In this document: piece after piece, positions 39,570 to 51,500 of the stretch
How the letters are laid out: each line of letters begins with the position of its first letter
Numbering within the stretch: the first letter of the stretch is position 1
Assembly (NCBI GenBank): GCA_033060915.1
Contig: CM065377.1
Coordinates: forward strand, 54,480,183 to 54,544,182
From: Euryodendron excelsum
Lineage: Eukaryota > Streptophyta > Magnoliopsida > Ericales > Pentaphylacaceae
Length of the DNA: 64,000 nucleotides
Reading direction: 5' to 3'
Made by a program: the position numbers and the translations under genes
The notes under the pieces: model-generated
Database searches by the model: none
What the model saw: the letters and a program-made list of their open reading frames with translations, nothing else
What the model was told of the DNA's origin: nothing

Positions 39570-39856
39570 CTTGGTAAGTTACAAGAGTCAGGTTTCCAAG
39601 AGTATCTGAGGTATTGTTTATCAGGGCGGCCATACTTCTGGCAATCAAACTCAGGGTCTATGAAGGGACAGCCTGAGGATTCATAGAGTGGGTATGAAGC
39701 ATCAAGCACCCATTTGCCTTGGAACAAATTACACCCACTCGCTAGCTCTCTTCTGCCTCTCAAACTGCTCCTATTGTAAACTATTTCTGTCCTTGCCTGT
39801 TTTAGAAACAGAGATAAAAACAGAGCTTCAAGAAACAAAGTTAACAGAAAACCCAT
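35748..39856 (-). CDS. Trichome birefringence-like (TBL) protein, 5 exons
   Basis: Exons 39856-39570, 38987-38816, 37466-37291, 36799-36641 and 36039-35748 join in frame into 361 residues. Residues ~3-18 are a hydrophobic signal or signal-anchor segment, as expected for a Golgi/secretory TBL. The Cys-rich TBL domain begins [11 protein letters not shown] (~42) and includes [10 protein letters not shown] and the [16 protein letters not shown] block. The catalytic GDS motif is [10 protein letters not shown] (Ser 117), and the C-terminal DXXH box is DCSHWC (Asp 338, His 341). All the signature residues of a working enzyme are present. TBL proteins O-acetylate cell-wall polysaccharides; the closest relatives I recall are TBL37-TBL42, especially TBL38, for which pectin acetyl-esterase activity has been proposed. 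The ATG at 39856 is the only Met ahead of the signal segment. Intron 1 has a poor donor (GTTCTC). Confidence 0.93.
36082..36534. mobile_element. Tourist-like MITE in intron 4 of the TBL gene
   Basis: The left end CAGCTTGTTTGGAACTTGG and right end AAGTTCCAAACAGGCTC are inverted repeats. A purine-rich arm (about 36100-36260) faces a pyrimidine-rich arm (about 36330-36515). It is flanked by TTA on the left and TTC on the right, a decayed 3-bp duplication. At ~453 bp it is the longest of the family here. Confidence 0.72.
37043..37203. mobile_element. Copy of the 5241-5573 MITE family in TBL intron 3
   Basis: It contains the recurrent core 'aattaggagttattatgatg' (37115-37134) and 'ttttgttttaaaatgaatta', closely matching the right arm of the MITE at 5241-5573. 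It starts around 'aatgttattcttc' and ends around 'gtataatattatt'. The borders are approximate. Confidence 0.55.
39086..39333. mobile_element. Tourist-like MITE in intron 1 of the TBL gene
   Basis: A 248-bp element with duplication TAA at 39083-39085 and 39334-39336. The left end CAGCCTATTTAGAACTTGG and right end AAGTTCCAAACAAGCTC are inverted repeats. Purine-rich and pyrimidine-rich arms can pair. It belongs to the same family as the copy in intron 4 of the same gene. Confidence 0.8.
39482..39567. repeat. Compound TA/GA microsatellite beside the TBL intron-1 donor
   Basis: About 11 TA units followed by about 31 GA units, ending 2 bp from the exon 1 border at 39570. On the gene strand the intron begins GTTCTCTCTC and runs straight into the CT tract. 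Confidence 0.9.
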
Positions 39857-42800
39857 CTCAGGTTTCTGTACTGGAAGGTCTGGATAAAGACGAGAAGTGT
39901 ACAAAAAATTTGTCTGAAGAGTCCGTGTGAGGGAAGGTTGTCTATATATACATATATATAGAGAGAGGCGGAGAGAGAGAGAGAGAGAGTTATTGAGATT
40001 CTTTGAAGGGGGTTCACATGGTTAGCGATACAAAGTTTTTGATATTTATTGGTGACATGAGTAGCAAAAGCTTAGATGGATTCAAGCAGTCAAAGTGTCA
40101 ATAAATTACTGCTGGCAGCATACTAAACTGTCACGTTTTAAAATTACTATTAATTCAATAACGGCCATATCTACTTTCGTTTCTTGGCCAAGGTCCACTT
40201 ACACCATTTGTGGGATGACTATGTATTTACACGTCCTAAAATCACGACGAGTGTTGTTAATTCTCAGGTTCATTTGATAAAACTTATTTTGAGTTTTTTT
40301 TAAGTTAACTTTTTTAACTTATAAGTAAAATAGTCAAAATTTTTTGACTTTTTTGTTTTTATAAATTAAGATAAGAAAAAAAGTAAAAAAAATTTATATG
40401 TAATTGGGTCCTTATCCAAAAAAAGCATAAAAACACAAAAAAAAAAAAAAAAAACCTAACCCAAAAAAGCTTGACAAAAAGTTTTACCAAACGGGTCTTT
40501 AATAACTGCTCCTTATCCACTTTTGCGTCCCCACGAGGATACTTTGACGTACCATCTGTGGATGACTCTGTATCTATCTCCTCAAAGTATAAATGTAATT
40601 GTTGTGTGAGGGAAGGGTTTTTGGGTTGGACTTTCTGTACAAATTTTGTAGATGAACAACATTTTGTTTTTTTTTTTGGGGTTTCTTATTATGAGTTTTT
40701 ATGGGAAATCAAAATCTAGTATTGAAAAAATTCTTCTTTTACTCTTTATAGGTTGGGATGTCACGGGTTAAAAGCTTAAAAGGATGCATATATGTGCAAC
40801 TATATAATTTTGACTTTTGAGTCTTTTAACCTCAAATTGTTTTCAAGCAATTGAATAACTTCATCCATAACTAGTCCCATGGTTCAATTGCCTGAACTGA
40901 AACTACGCCATTGGTTAGCATTGAAGAATTTTATTACACATCAAACTTGGAGACTGTTATTGCGTGATGTGAAGCTATTTGAAGGCACTTCATTTTGGAT
41001 CTGGCTACTCTTCCGTTGTGTTTTGTTTTTTCTTTTTTTATAAGAACTGGACATCATCAATTCAATGCATAATGTTGTAACACCTCGTCAAAATTCAAAA
41101 TTAATGGTTTACAAGGTGTTTGCAATACGTTGTCAAAATTCAATATTAATGGTCTACAAGGTATTTCGTCATTATGATCTTGAAGATTTTCACGAAAACG
41201 TATCTTAATCTGTTTTAAGTTTAGTCCAAAGATTGATAGCATTTGCTATTTTACTCCTATTTTTATTAAACTAAGATCTCCGGTCAAGAACTGGAGAGAA
41301 ATCCAATCCCTTTATTTTATGCCAAATTTTTTTGCCCTATCAATCATAACCCTAATTTATCAATAATAATAGTTATAACCCCAAAGCTCATGAGGGAAGT
41401 TATAGTATTAATACCCACCCACACCCTCTTTTTTTTTTTGGGGATTGAGTGCATTCCTTGGAAAGGAAAAATTCATTAAGCACCACACTGGGAAGATTTA
41501 TATTCTACCTAAAACTCCAACCAAGCCAAGCCCCATCCAGTGGACAAAAACAATATGTGAGATGATTTATGCAATGAATGAAATGCATATTGTAGTTCAC
41601 AAAAATTGGACTCATCCGGTAGAAAATTTGAAACTAAGAAAATTGTATTCAAATATTCTCCACCAGAATGATGTGAAAATGGTATTTGTATGAAAATTAT
41701 TTACAAATATTCTGTTTGTGTAACACTGCTCTTTATTATAATTAGGATGCACAACATGAGGGGTGATGATATCGCATTTTTTTTTAACCCAAAAGTGGTA
41801 AGAAACTCCAATGACAGCGAACATAAAAAATTAGGAGTAAACTTTGAAGTAAAAATTTTTCTAATCTTACGAAAACTTATACAGAAAACTCTATCAAAAT
41901 AGTGTAATAATATTATTTTTGTAATTAAAAGTTGACAAAATAGGCTGAAGGTCGCTTTCAGGTCCTGTATACAAATTACCATAGGACTCTTTCTCAGCCA
42001 CCCCTTGGCAAAGTCACTCTGAACCAATCTAGTAGTAGGTAAAGAGTCAAGTCCACGATACCATTTTACCAAATGAAGTCTTTTGGGATCTGACAAGAGG
42101 AAGCATTTCCCAGATGGATGTTTGTCTTTGTTTTTGAAAAACAGAAACCCTAACACAAGTCCTACTGGACCAATTAAGAACTTCCACCCTTTTTTAGATA
42201 AGGCCAATTTAGATGGCAAAGCCTAGGGAAATGGCTCTCTTCTATATATAAAATATCATCTTAATTATAGCATAATCTATCCAAGTAACAAGCATCCTCA
42301 ATTACTTTAATGAGGAAAGGAAATTAGAGCACAGGCTTGTTTACATGGCCACGAGGGATGCTATTGGTGTGGTATATTCGAAACGCGAAAATAATCTCTT
42401 TGCATCTAGAGGTTAGACTTACGTAAATTTAATTTTCATTTATATTAATAATAGTCTCGTGTACTGAGTTATTCTTTTCTATCTTTTTACATGGTCATGC
42501 ATTCAATGAATGTATATATATGTACATAAGAGTGTTTACATTACATGATTAAATTTCAGTTTTCATTTCTTAGTCAAATCAATTAAAATTTTTGGAATCT
42601 ATTTGTCATGCAAGTTGATGATGATGATGATGATGACGACATTGTTAACAAACTAACAAAAAGGAAGTTGATGATGGCATTTTTGGTGGATGACAGCACC
42701 CTAATGGCATTTCCAAAATAAAAAGGGAAATACTCACAAGTGGGTTGAAATTTGAAAATGATTTCAAGCTTAGATCACTTTTAAAAGAAGCAATGAAAGA

Positions 42801-45652
42801 AATTCAAGATAAGAAACAGAATCAAATGAGTCATGAATTGGAATTTTCTAATCTGCACTGTCTTCTTGTCCTTTAATTGCAAAACACACCCCACCGTTTA
42901 GAAATTGATTTTCAAGTTGGTCTTATATTGAGGCTTGTGGTCCGACTCATTAGGTATGCTTTCCATTATATCAATTTCCATCTCAAAAATAATTAGCAGC
43001 CCCTAATTAATGACTTTGATGGCTGCCCTTGAATTATTAATCGATCTCTACGTGCTTTAAGCTTAACCAACTCTAATCGATAAGATCCTTAACCAACAAG
43101 AGAATTCAACCAATGACTAGATTCCCAATCTAGTTGTTGATAATCAAGCTATTAGTTTTTATACACTTCATGCTTTATAAAGTAAAATACCCACTTCTAA
43201 TACCTTTTGTGATTTCTATCCCAACAAGAATTTTCCACTAGTAACTATATTATCAATCTAGGCTAAAAATAAACACTTGCACACACACACACACACATAT
43301 GTATATATATACACCGAATATATATATATATATATATATTCGAATTCATGTAACATAGTTGTGGATGATGCTTTGAGACAAAAAGCAAATAAGACATTTT
43401 GAGAAGATCTGACTCACAATATATAAATTAGGTTAAACTTCAAATTCATGAAGCCCTCCCTTAAGTGGGCTTTTTCATTTTTGGTTATTCTTTCACATAT
43501 CTAAATGGTAATTAACAAACTAGGATTGTGTTGAAATAAAATAGATTATCAAGTGCAAAGTTTTCGTGTGGTGCACTTTCTACACCAACCTTAGTGGTTG
43601 GAACACTGGGCCAAAGATGATGGCAAAAATTTTGCTAGTGTGGAGAGAGTGTTTTCAAAGTCGAAATCATGTCTATTTCAGAATGGGCTAGGTGGGTGGA
43701 CTACAGTTAGGAAATGGGCTTCTAGCTGGATGGTGGGGGTCCACTTGAATAGATATATTACATGACTCTCCTGGCCCTCATTCTAACACGTTCATGGATG
43801 TGGAGTTATGCAATTTTCCTTTTTCATCTAATTAATGTAAATTGACTATATTTGATTAACTTTTATGTCGCAACATCCAACGTTAAGGCGGCGTAGATGA
43901 GTGGTGGACTAGTTAGATTATAGATCACAATGTGTGACTTAGTCAGTTAGTTCTCATGTTAAATATAAAGTCTTAAGTTAAAATTTTTTTTATAATCTCT
44001 TGTGAGAAATTATTATGCATGTAATATATAAAATTTACTTAGTCTACATGGACAATAATTCTACACTAGCTCAAGAAAATAGTTGATCGAAAACTTGAAC
44101 ATCTTGTAACAAAAAAAAGCAAAATAAAAGGTTTCACTAAAGAATAGCCTAAAGTATGTAGCATGCATAGAACACTAATATTTTGCTAGAATGGCATTGC
44201 AACAATACAAACCCCACGGGGTACTTATTAGTAGAGTGCTAACGAGCAAGAGAGGCCCTATCTATAGGTCGGGCGTTAGCACTTTAGTTTGATTGCAGCT
44301 CGCGTGCCTCCTTTCTTTGTCAAAGTCAACTTTCTTGGTTCTTGCTCTACTTTTCAATAAGGTTTGCGCAAGGCACTCACTTTTTTTGGCTCCTTTCCGG
44401 TAACCTTTTTTAAGCATAGTTATCAAAATCATATTAAATCGGTATGTTCAATAGGCTGAATCGAGAATTAGATTTTAAATTAGTACGGTTTAATTAATTT
44501 ATCAAAAATATATGTGAACTGTAAAAATTGACAAACCAGTTCAATTGAAAAATTCATTGATCAACTTTGATTTTTTAAAACTTTCAAGAGTTGAACTTGG
44601 GAACTAAGGATAAAATTAAACAATACCTACCACTACTCCACTTGATTTCTTGTATTTTACTTTGCAATATAAATTATATTTAAGGTAATATATATATATA
44701 TATATATAAATAATTAAAATACATTTAATTTATAACACTGTTAAACCAGTTAAACTAATGAACCGTGAATCAGTAGCCTCATCGGCTTGATACCTGGTTT
44801 GATTTTGATAACTATACTTTTTTAGAGGCTCCATAAACTAGTAATGCTACTAGCTAGGTAGGTGAATAACTTACTCATGGAGTGATTTGTAGGCTTGAAT
44901 TGGTTCAACAACAAACATAATTGAGCTGCAAGTAGGTATATCCTAGACGTGCCTAGAACCTCCAAGTAATACTTGATCCTGGGTCTGTTTAATTTAATAG
45001 AGCAAAACTCCTATGCTTATATACAGTACCGTCATATCTCTATATAGTCCAAATGGATCCCATGGTAACTTGGGGGCTACAATGAAACTGATGATGATGC
45101 TAAGATTCAAACCCCGTCACCAATGAAAATTTTCTTAAAATAAAAATTTGTGTAATGAGAATCAACCTAGAACTTTGTTTCAACTTCTATTTGGTAGCTA
45201 GGGCAGTCTTAGGCCTATGGGCTGGCTGTTGGGGTCTCCCTCCTTCCGCTGGGCTGCGGGTAGGGGTTGTCTCCTCCTTCTACATGCTTGTTTTGGAAGG
45301 ATTGGATAAACAGGATAACAGGATAAGGAATTCCGAGACTATTATTTAAGCTGGATAAGTATAGAGTTTCTCAGTTTACGGCCACCGGGTCAACAAATTA
45401 TTGTTATATGATTCATTGCCTTTCACAATTCTTGTAATAATCAGTTGCTGTGTGGATGCATCTTTCTTCTTTCATTTTCGCAATTAAATGGCGAAAGAAT
45501 CTAAGTAGCAAGTGCATATAGGGGGTTTCATTGATTACAAATCAATCAGTATCAACATCTTATCAACACTGTAGGGAAATGCTTCACTGGTTGTGTTTAA
45601 CCATAGCCATCTCTTTCTCTGGACCTATTTGAGTACTCTATCATTAGCACCA
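39857..45652. other. Intergenic between TBL and bL34c, left part
   Basis: Promoter side of the TBL gene: on the minus strand a TATA-rich stretch (39940-39961) and a GA tract (39960-39989) lie ~90-130 bp upstream of the ATG. Further right no exon is recognised. Present are a small tandem repeat at 41081-41170, a MITE-core relative at about 41885-41940, a compound CA/TA microsatellite at about 43278-43341 and a TA tract at about 44688-44708. The open frame 45155-45349 (LGLWAGCWGLPP...) looks like retroelement debris but I cannot place it. Confidence 0.5.
41081..41170. repeat. Two-copy 45-bp tandem repeat
   Basis: Units start at 41081 (cacctcgtcaaaattcaaaa) and 41126 (tacgttgtcaaaattcaata), period 45 bp. 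Because 45 is a multiple of three, the minus-strand frame shows a repeated 15-residue peptide (PLILNFDNVLQ / PLILNFDEVLQ), but the 61-codon frame has no other gene-like feature. Confidence 0.7.
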
Positions 45653-46330
45653 AATGACAAAGTCTTCATTGCTTTCAGGCTTGAGGGTGCTCTATGGTTG
45701 GAAGGGACAGTGTGAACAAGAGGCTAATCACAAGGAAATTTGACTAATGAATACTCAAATGGGTCTAATACATACCTTGTTCTAGAGTTTTAGTTTACAT
45801 CCCCATTGGGACCGGCTCGAAATAGTGAATTATACCCAAGTTATATCATTCTAGTTATTGCGAAAATGAGATTAGGGAAAAACCAAACTTTGTAGAAACT
45901 CTCTATATGTACGTGCATGCATATTTAATGTTTTATCTTTATGCATCTGGTTCCAAACTCGGATACTGACCAAGGGTTGTGGTAGGTAGCTGACAGCAAT
46001 CGTAAATCTTTATCAAAACCCTTGTGAGTAATGCCAAAATTTCATTAAACCTTGAATTCTTTAATCATTTTTTCCTTGTGCTAGTTTTCAAAAGGAAGAC
46101 TTGATCTGAGTGGTTGGAGGGTTCCACTCTAACCACCCAATTTCTGAGGAAATTTATTTCTTTGAACCTCATTTACATCATATCTTAACACTTTAGACAT
46201 TTTATAAGCAGAAAATGCTCAGCTTGTCATTTCCAAACTATAGCCTTTACTCTACCAATACCACCTTCCTTTGTCTTTTCAGGCTCATCCAAATGCATAC
46301 TAAAATATTCAACCAAGCTCCAATTATTGC
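45653..46330. repeat. Segmental duplication upstream of bL34c, copy 1
   Basis: About 680 bp collinear with 47331-48099. Shared blocks include 'attgctttcaggct', 'aggctaatcacaaggaaatt', 'ctagagttttagtt', 'gtaggtagctgacag' and 'ataccaccttcctttgtctt'. No coding signal is clear in either copy. It may be a local duplication of a regulatory or pseudogene segment. Confidence 0.8.
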
Positions 46331-47330
46331 AAACAAAGCACATCGAATTTGCTTTCAAGCAAAGCCATAACCTTACTTTGCAACGGTGAAGAAGCTGTCC
46401 CTTGGCCCTCTTGACAAAGACACCTTACGAGTCATGACTAAGTCTTGTCCAGTGCTTAGCCTCATTCATGATGCATCCACCTCATTCATGCTCCCATAGG
46501 AATTTCATTTGAAGAGACTAGAGAGTAAAGAGTAGAGTGGGCATGGATTGAGTTGGATCTCGAGTCAATTCGCGTCCAAAAAGATGCCAACCCTAGAATC
46601 ATATGGAATTTATCGGTTTAAATATTTTAAGACCTAGAATTAAACCACATCAAACTAAACTCTTGATAGGCTTGAATCAAAATGACCTATGAAACCTGAA
46701 TTGGTTCGGTTTTCAGGATTTTTGATTTTTTTGTGCAATCCCAATAGTGAGTGTTGGAAGTCTCAATCTATACCATCTCTCAACACCTGGTTAGACTAGT
46801 GTGGAGTCTCTCCCTCAAGCCAAAATTCATCTTAAAAAATGATTTGGGAATATTACACATTCATAATTTTTTTTATTATCTTTTTTTAGTTAGCAAGACA
46901 ACTTGGTAGTTTAGCCCTAGGATTAGATTAAAGTTGACAATACAGCTAAACAGAATTTGACTTGTAGGGCCAGTGGTTACGCATTCACAATTGAGTTAAG
47001 TGATTTGGTAGAATGCTTTGTATATATATATATCCATTGTTGTGGGGCATATATGTCTATGGGTCTTGATCATGGTACTTGACAAACACATCACTAATTA
47101 ATTTAGGATAGGTCTTTCTTGAATATATTTTTCTCCTACTTAAAATAAAAGCTTGGCTTTTGTGAGCAATGAAATCTCTATTAGGTTGTGTTTTACTCTT
47201 TTTTCTTAAAAAAAAAAAATAGTATACTTTTGTCATGGAAAGACTAAAGAGGGGATTCCCTTGCAGAATTATTTTTATTACCAAATTGAAACTTTTTTTC
47301 TTGTATCTAATTGTAAATGGAGGATACCAG
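46331..47330. other. Spacer between the two duplicated segments
   Basis: About 1 kb of AT-rich sequence with no recognised gene or repeat apart from a short TA tract at about 47021-47032. Confidence 0.5.
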
Positions 47331-48099
47331 ATGACAAAAGTCTTTTATTGCTTTCAGGCTAAGATAAGCATCATCCATGGAGACAGTGAAATGAGACTCC
47401 TATGGTTGAAATGGACGCTTTGCACAGGAGGCTAATCACAAGGAAATTGAGTAATGAATGCTCAAATAGGTCTAATCCACTTGATCTAGAGTTTTAGTTC
47501 ATATCCCAAGTTTACATCAGTCTAGTTATTGAGAAAACAAAATTTTGGAAAACCAACTTTGTAGAAACTCTATTCATACGGGCATGCTTACTGTTTTATC
47601 TTTACACATCTGATCCCAAACCCAGCTACACGAGGAGGATTGTAGTAGGTAGCTGACAGTTAACGTAAATCTTTGTCAGAACCCTTATGAGTATGCTAGA
47701 AATGCATTAATCCTTGACTTCTTTATTCATCTTGACTTTTGCTCTGCTTCCAAAGTCAATCGTCTTTGCCCAAGTGTAAATAGCAGACTGACTCTTCAGT
47801 GATTCCATTAGGGTATACTTCTCAGTAGTTGGAGGGTTCTACTCTAACTTCCCAATTTCTAAGGAAATTTAATTCTTTGAATCATTCTACAATTTTCTCA
47901 TGTTGCTATATAATTTTACTAGCATTTCTATGGACCTCATTTAACATCATATCTTAACACTTGAAGAGGTTGTATAAGCAGAAAAATTTGATGCCCAGCT
48001 TGTAGTTTCCAAACTATTGCCTTTACTAATACCACCTTCCTTTGTCTTTTCAAGCTCATGCACATACACACTCAAATATTCAACCAAGCTCCAATTTTT
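47331..48099. repeat. Segmental duplication upstream of bL34c, copy 2
   Basis: Collinear with 45653-46330 but ~90 bp longer, because of an extra stretch at about 47735-47825 and another near 47885-47935. It ends ~460 bp before the bL34c start codon, so it may contribute to that gene's upstream region. Confidence 0.8.
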
Positions 48100-48255
48100 G
48101 TCATTTTCCGATTTGTATTTTAAATTGTTTTAAAATAAAATTTAAAACTACTTCAATTTTTCCTTTTTTGAGTTAGATATAACTTGTGCAAATCTTCGAG
48201 AAAACAAAAAAGAAAAGGAAAGAAAAAATAAAACACAAATCAAAAAATTGAAAAC

Positions 48256-48355
48256 TGGGCTCGGAAATTTTCTGTGGAAGCCCGGAAATAATGTCGGCCT
48301 CGGGCATCTTAATAGGCCGGACAGCCCAATGGCCTTTTCACTGCTACTTGGGCGA
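48256..48355 (+). promoter_or_regulatory. Site II-like motifs upstream of bL34c
   Basis: Hexamers of TGGGCY type occur as TGGGCT at 48256-48261 and, inverted, AGCCCA at 48323-48328, with a related TGGGCG near 48350. Such elements are typical of promoters of plant ribosomal and organelle-targeted protein genes (TCP-binding). The distance of 200-300 bp to the ATG fits a proximal promoter. This is suggestive only. Confidence 0.4.
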
Positions 48356-48523
48356 GCTACTCGTTCACTCTTCTCTACAGCTACAACAGATCAAACTCGT
48401 TCCAATCGTATAAGTTCCCCAATAAAAGAAAGCCACGTTTTCGCACAATTAAATTACCGTTTTACCCCCTTATGCTCTGCACCGTGCGCTAAGTGTCGAT
48501 GAGGCAGCAATCAAAGGATAACG

Positions 48524-48559
48524 GAGAGAGAGAGAGAGGGAGAGAGAGAGAGAGAGAGA
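48524..48559 (+). repeat. GA microsatellite abutting the bL34c start codon
   Basis: An almost pure GA tract of ~36 bp ends at the base before ATG (48560). An upstream ATG at 48499 opens a frame that runs across the repeat and past the main start in another frame, to 48789. Confidence 0.85.
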
Positions 48560-51500
48560 ATGGCTTGTGTATCGATGGCAACATGGCTTTGTCCAACAGC
48601 TTCGCTGGCTGGCCTCACTGGTTCGAGCAGAAGATTCAGCTCTGTTGGGTCTCTGAGTATGGCCGCCAACGCCTCACGTCGTTCTGGGCTCCTTCATTGC
48701 TCTTTTGTCCCCACCACTTCACTCTCTCTCTCTTCTGTTTCTTCTTTTTCAGGTACACCACAATTTCAATCTCTTTCTTACCCTTTTAATCTCATCCTTG
48801 CTCAATGAGAAAATTCCCCAAATTAAGCTTTAATTTCTTGTTCTCTGATGGTTTTGGTTTGTGGGGTTCTCTTGTTTCTCCAATATTTAAATTTCAGTTT
48901 GTTGTAGAATTTGATTCTTGCTGTAATTGATATGCGTGTCTGTAATATGTGAACATTTTCTTGGTACTTGTGGTGGTTGAAAAGGTTTTCGCTTGTGAGT
49001 ATTTGCTGCTGCAATGTGGGTTCATTTCTTGGTTGGTATTTTATGAACTTGTGGAACGGAAGGGATGGGGATGGAAAGAGAACTAGATTTGATTTTGTAT
49101 AGAAAATTAAAAGAAAGTAGAAGGATAATTATTTTTTTTATTTTAAATTCAAAGGAAAGATACAAGAAAGAAGAGTGAGAAAGATAAAAGGGTGATTATT
49201 TTTTATTTTCCTTACTTTTTCTTCTTTTTCTCTACTTGGTAGAATCAAGTAAGGAAAGGAAAGAAAATAAATTTTTTTCATTCCCTTTCACGAGTTCCAA
49301 ACATGCTATAAAGAATCAGCTTGGACATTACGCGCTTAATTCATCTCATATTATGCTAATTTTTTAGCCATTTTAGCTTGTTAATAGTATCACTATGTGA
49401 ATGATATGCTGGCTCATAGAACAACATGATCACATTGCTTTTCACATAGTTGTTTTATTTGAAAAATGCTTGTAAATTTTAATCGAGGAATTGTGGGAGA
49501 AGAATTGGAACTTTAAAATCTTACAATTGAAACTCCAACCCTAAAGAATCATAAGGTGCCCTTTTGTCTTTCTTACGTGTCAAAAGTTGACACTTCTGTC
49601 AGTCTTAGGGACGTTAGGGCTGTGAGGGTTCCATGTAGAAGGGCATGGCTGAGCATGGTTAGCCGATAACATGGTAGCATAGCAATCTTGTAATTTGTAT
49701 TTTTCATATTTATTGAATTTATGAATTATGACTCCTAGAGGGATAGGATGTTTCCTGTCGGCAGTTAGGAGATGGCTCAGAATTCTATTATAAGGAGGGG
49801 TCTGGTGTTTACTCTACCACCTCTTGGTGCTACCAAAAAGGACATCACTCAATTGAGTCCCCTAATGGAGTGGACAAGATTTGGGGGCCAGCTGTAGCGT
49901 GTGGCTATAGTCCTCAAGCTAGTCAAGGGGTTACATGGGCGGCATTGTGTCCGATGAAGCAGATGTTGGGCATTGGCGACGAGGAATGAGTTGTGACATT
50001 CGCATCTGCTATGCCGCATCTGTGCCGTGGCGGAGCTTATTTTCATAACTGATTGGGCCTCGGTGTGCACATTTGCATGTCGTGTGCCTCGTGTGTAATT
50101 GCGCATTGGGTGCAAATTTGTGCACACGGCTACTTGGTTTGGCTAGCATTGGTGTTGCGGGGCACTAAGTTATGGGCTTATCGGTTGCTATTCAGTTGTG
50201 TCTATCCTTGCGGGCAACTACCTTAATGTGGGGCACTAATAGCTTCATGGTTGGAGGCGTCGTGCCTAACAGGTGATGTTTAGCTCACGCGTATGTCTGG
50301 TAGCACATTGCTAGTTTGCTTGTACTTCAAGAGAGACTCACGCTTAGCATATTGCTTGTCATGTATGCGCACATTTAAGAATGGTGTTACTATCACCTAT
50401 AGCTTGGGTAAGCCGAAGGGCTTAAGTATTGGAAGACGGAACTTAATAAGATGTGCGAGGTATTACGAATGGATCGTAGACTAGTGCATAGTCATATGCG
50501 TCGGTGTTTAAGTTTACGAGACTATTGCTTGGTGCATAGTCCCCTCATGGGTTATTTTCACTGCACATAATCATGACAAGTCACATTACTGTCACCATGT
50601 GGTGCTCAGCTTGTCAGCCTGTGATAGTTGGTATCAGAGCACTAACCATCCATGGTGTGCATCAATTGGGTGTTGCTTCTCTTATTCGTGTGGGCGTTCT
50701 CTTCAATTGTGGCGGGCATCTCTTTAGTGGGTTGTTTGTTTCAGATTGTTAGTTGTCGATTTTGTGGTAGAGCTAGTGTCATTCAATCTTATGACGAGTG
50801 GATTGGTGGTCCGAGCTACGGCTTCTAATCTACGTGGGTTGAAATCTTATGGTATCAGTGGACTTGGTTGATGTTTGAACCCCTTTGGTACCTTCGTTAG
50901 AGTGGCCGCTTCAACAAGTTTTGGACACACGCTCAGTCCTTTGATTATGGTTTTGGTGCTCAGTTCAGCAGGGCGTCTTAAGGATGTGCATGGAACTAGC
51001 ATTGTAGTGCATAAATGCTTCTGTGTTAGATCAATGATTTTTGGTGCATAACTAGTAGTGCTACTTCGTTGGATTGGTGAGTTGTTTCTACAGTATGTGA
51101 GCTTGGGCGAAAGAACTTGCTTTGTGTTGTGGGGAATTTGCTTACCATCATTTGATCCTTGAGTTGGCCAAAATCGTTGGCAGCTTTGCTCGTATTCTTG
51201 CATGATTACTTTGTTGGCTTTGTGCTCACTTAGTAGTTGTGCTCATTTCTACGCTTGGCTATTGGCATTCGTGAGAGTATGTTTTTTGTTCTTACTTTAT
51301 GGTGGTCTTACTTTGTTGTGATACATGTTGGCTAGTGAACGTCAAGTGACTCAGAGAAATTCATCGTTGCTTGAGAGCACCGTGTAGCGAAGCTTCGTCA
51401 GGCAGATTTCGGGTAAAGGCTGGAGAGCTGAGGCACTAGAACAACATAGGTTGTCTTCGGGTGAAGGTCTAAGGACTAAGGTACTAAAGCAACATTGTAA

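Noticed and set aside
45155..45349. 64-codon frame rich in Gly, Leu and Trp.
   Set aside because: It resembles debris from a retroelement or translated repeat. No flanking structure confirms it.
48248..48502. 84-codon frame just upstream of bL34c, with a mitochondrial-presequence-like stretch.
   Set aside because: It overlaps the likely promoter of bL34c and its site II-like motifs, and has no partner domain.
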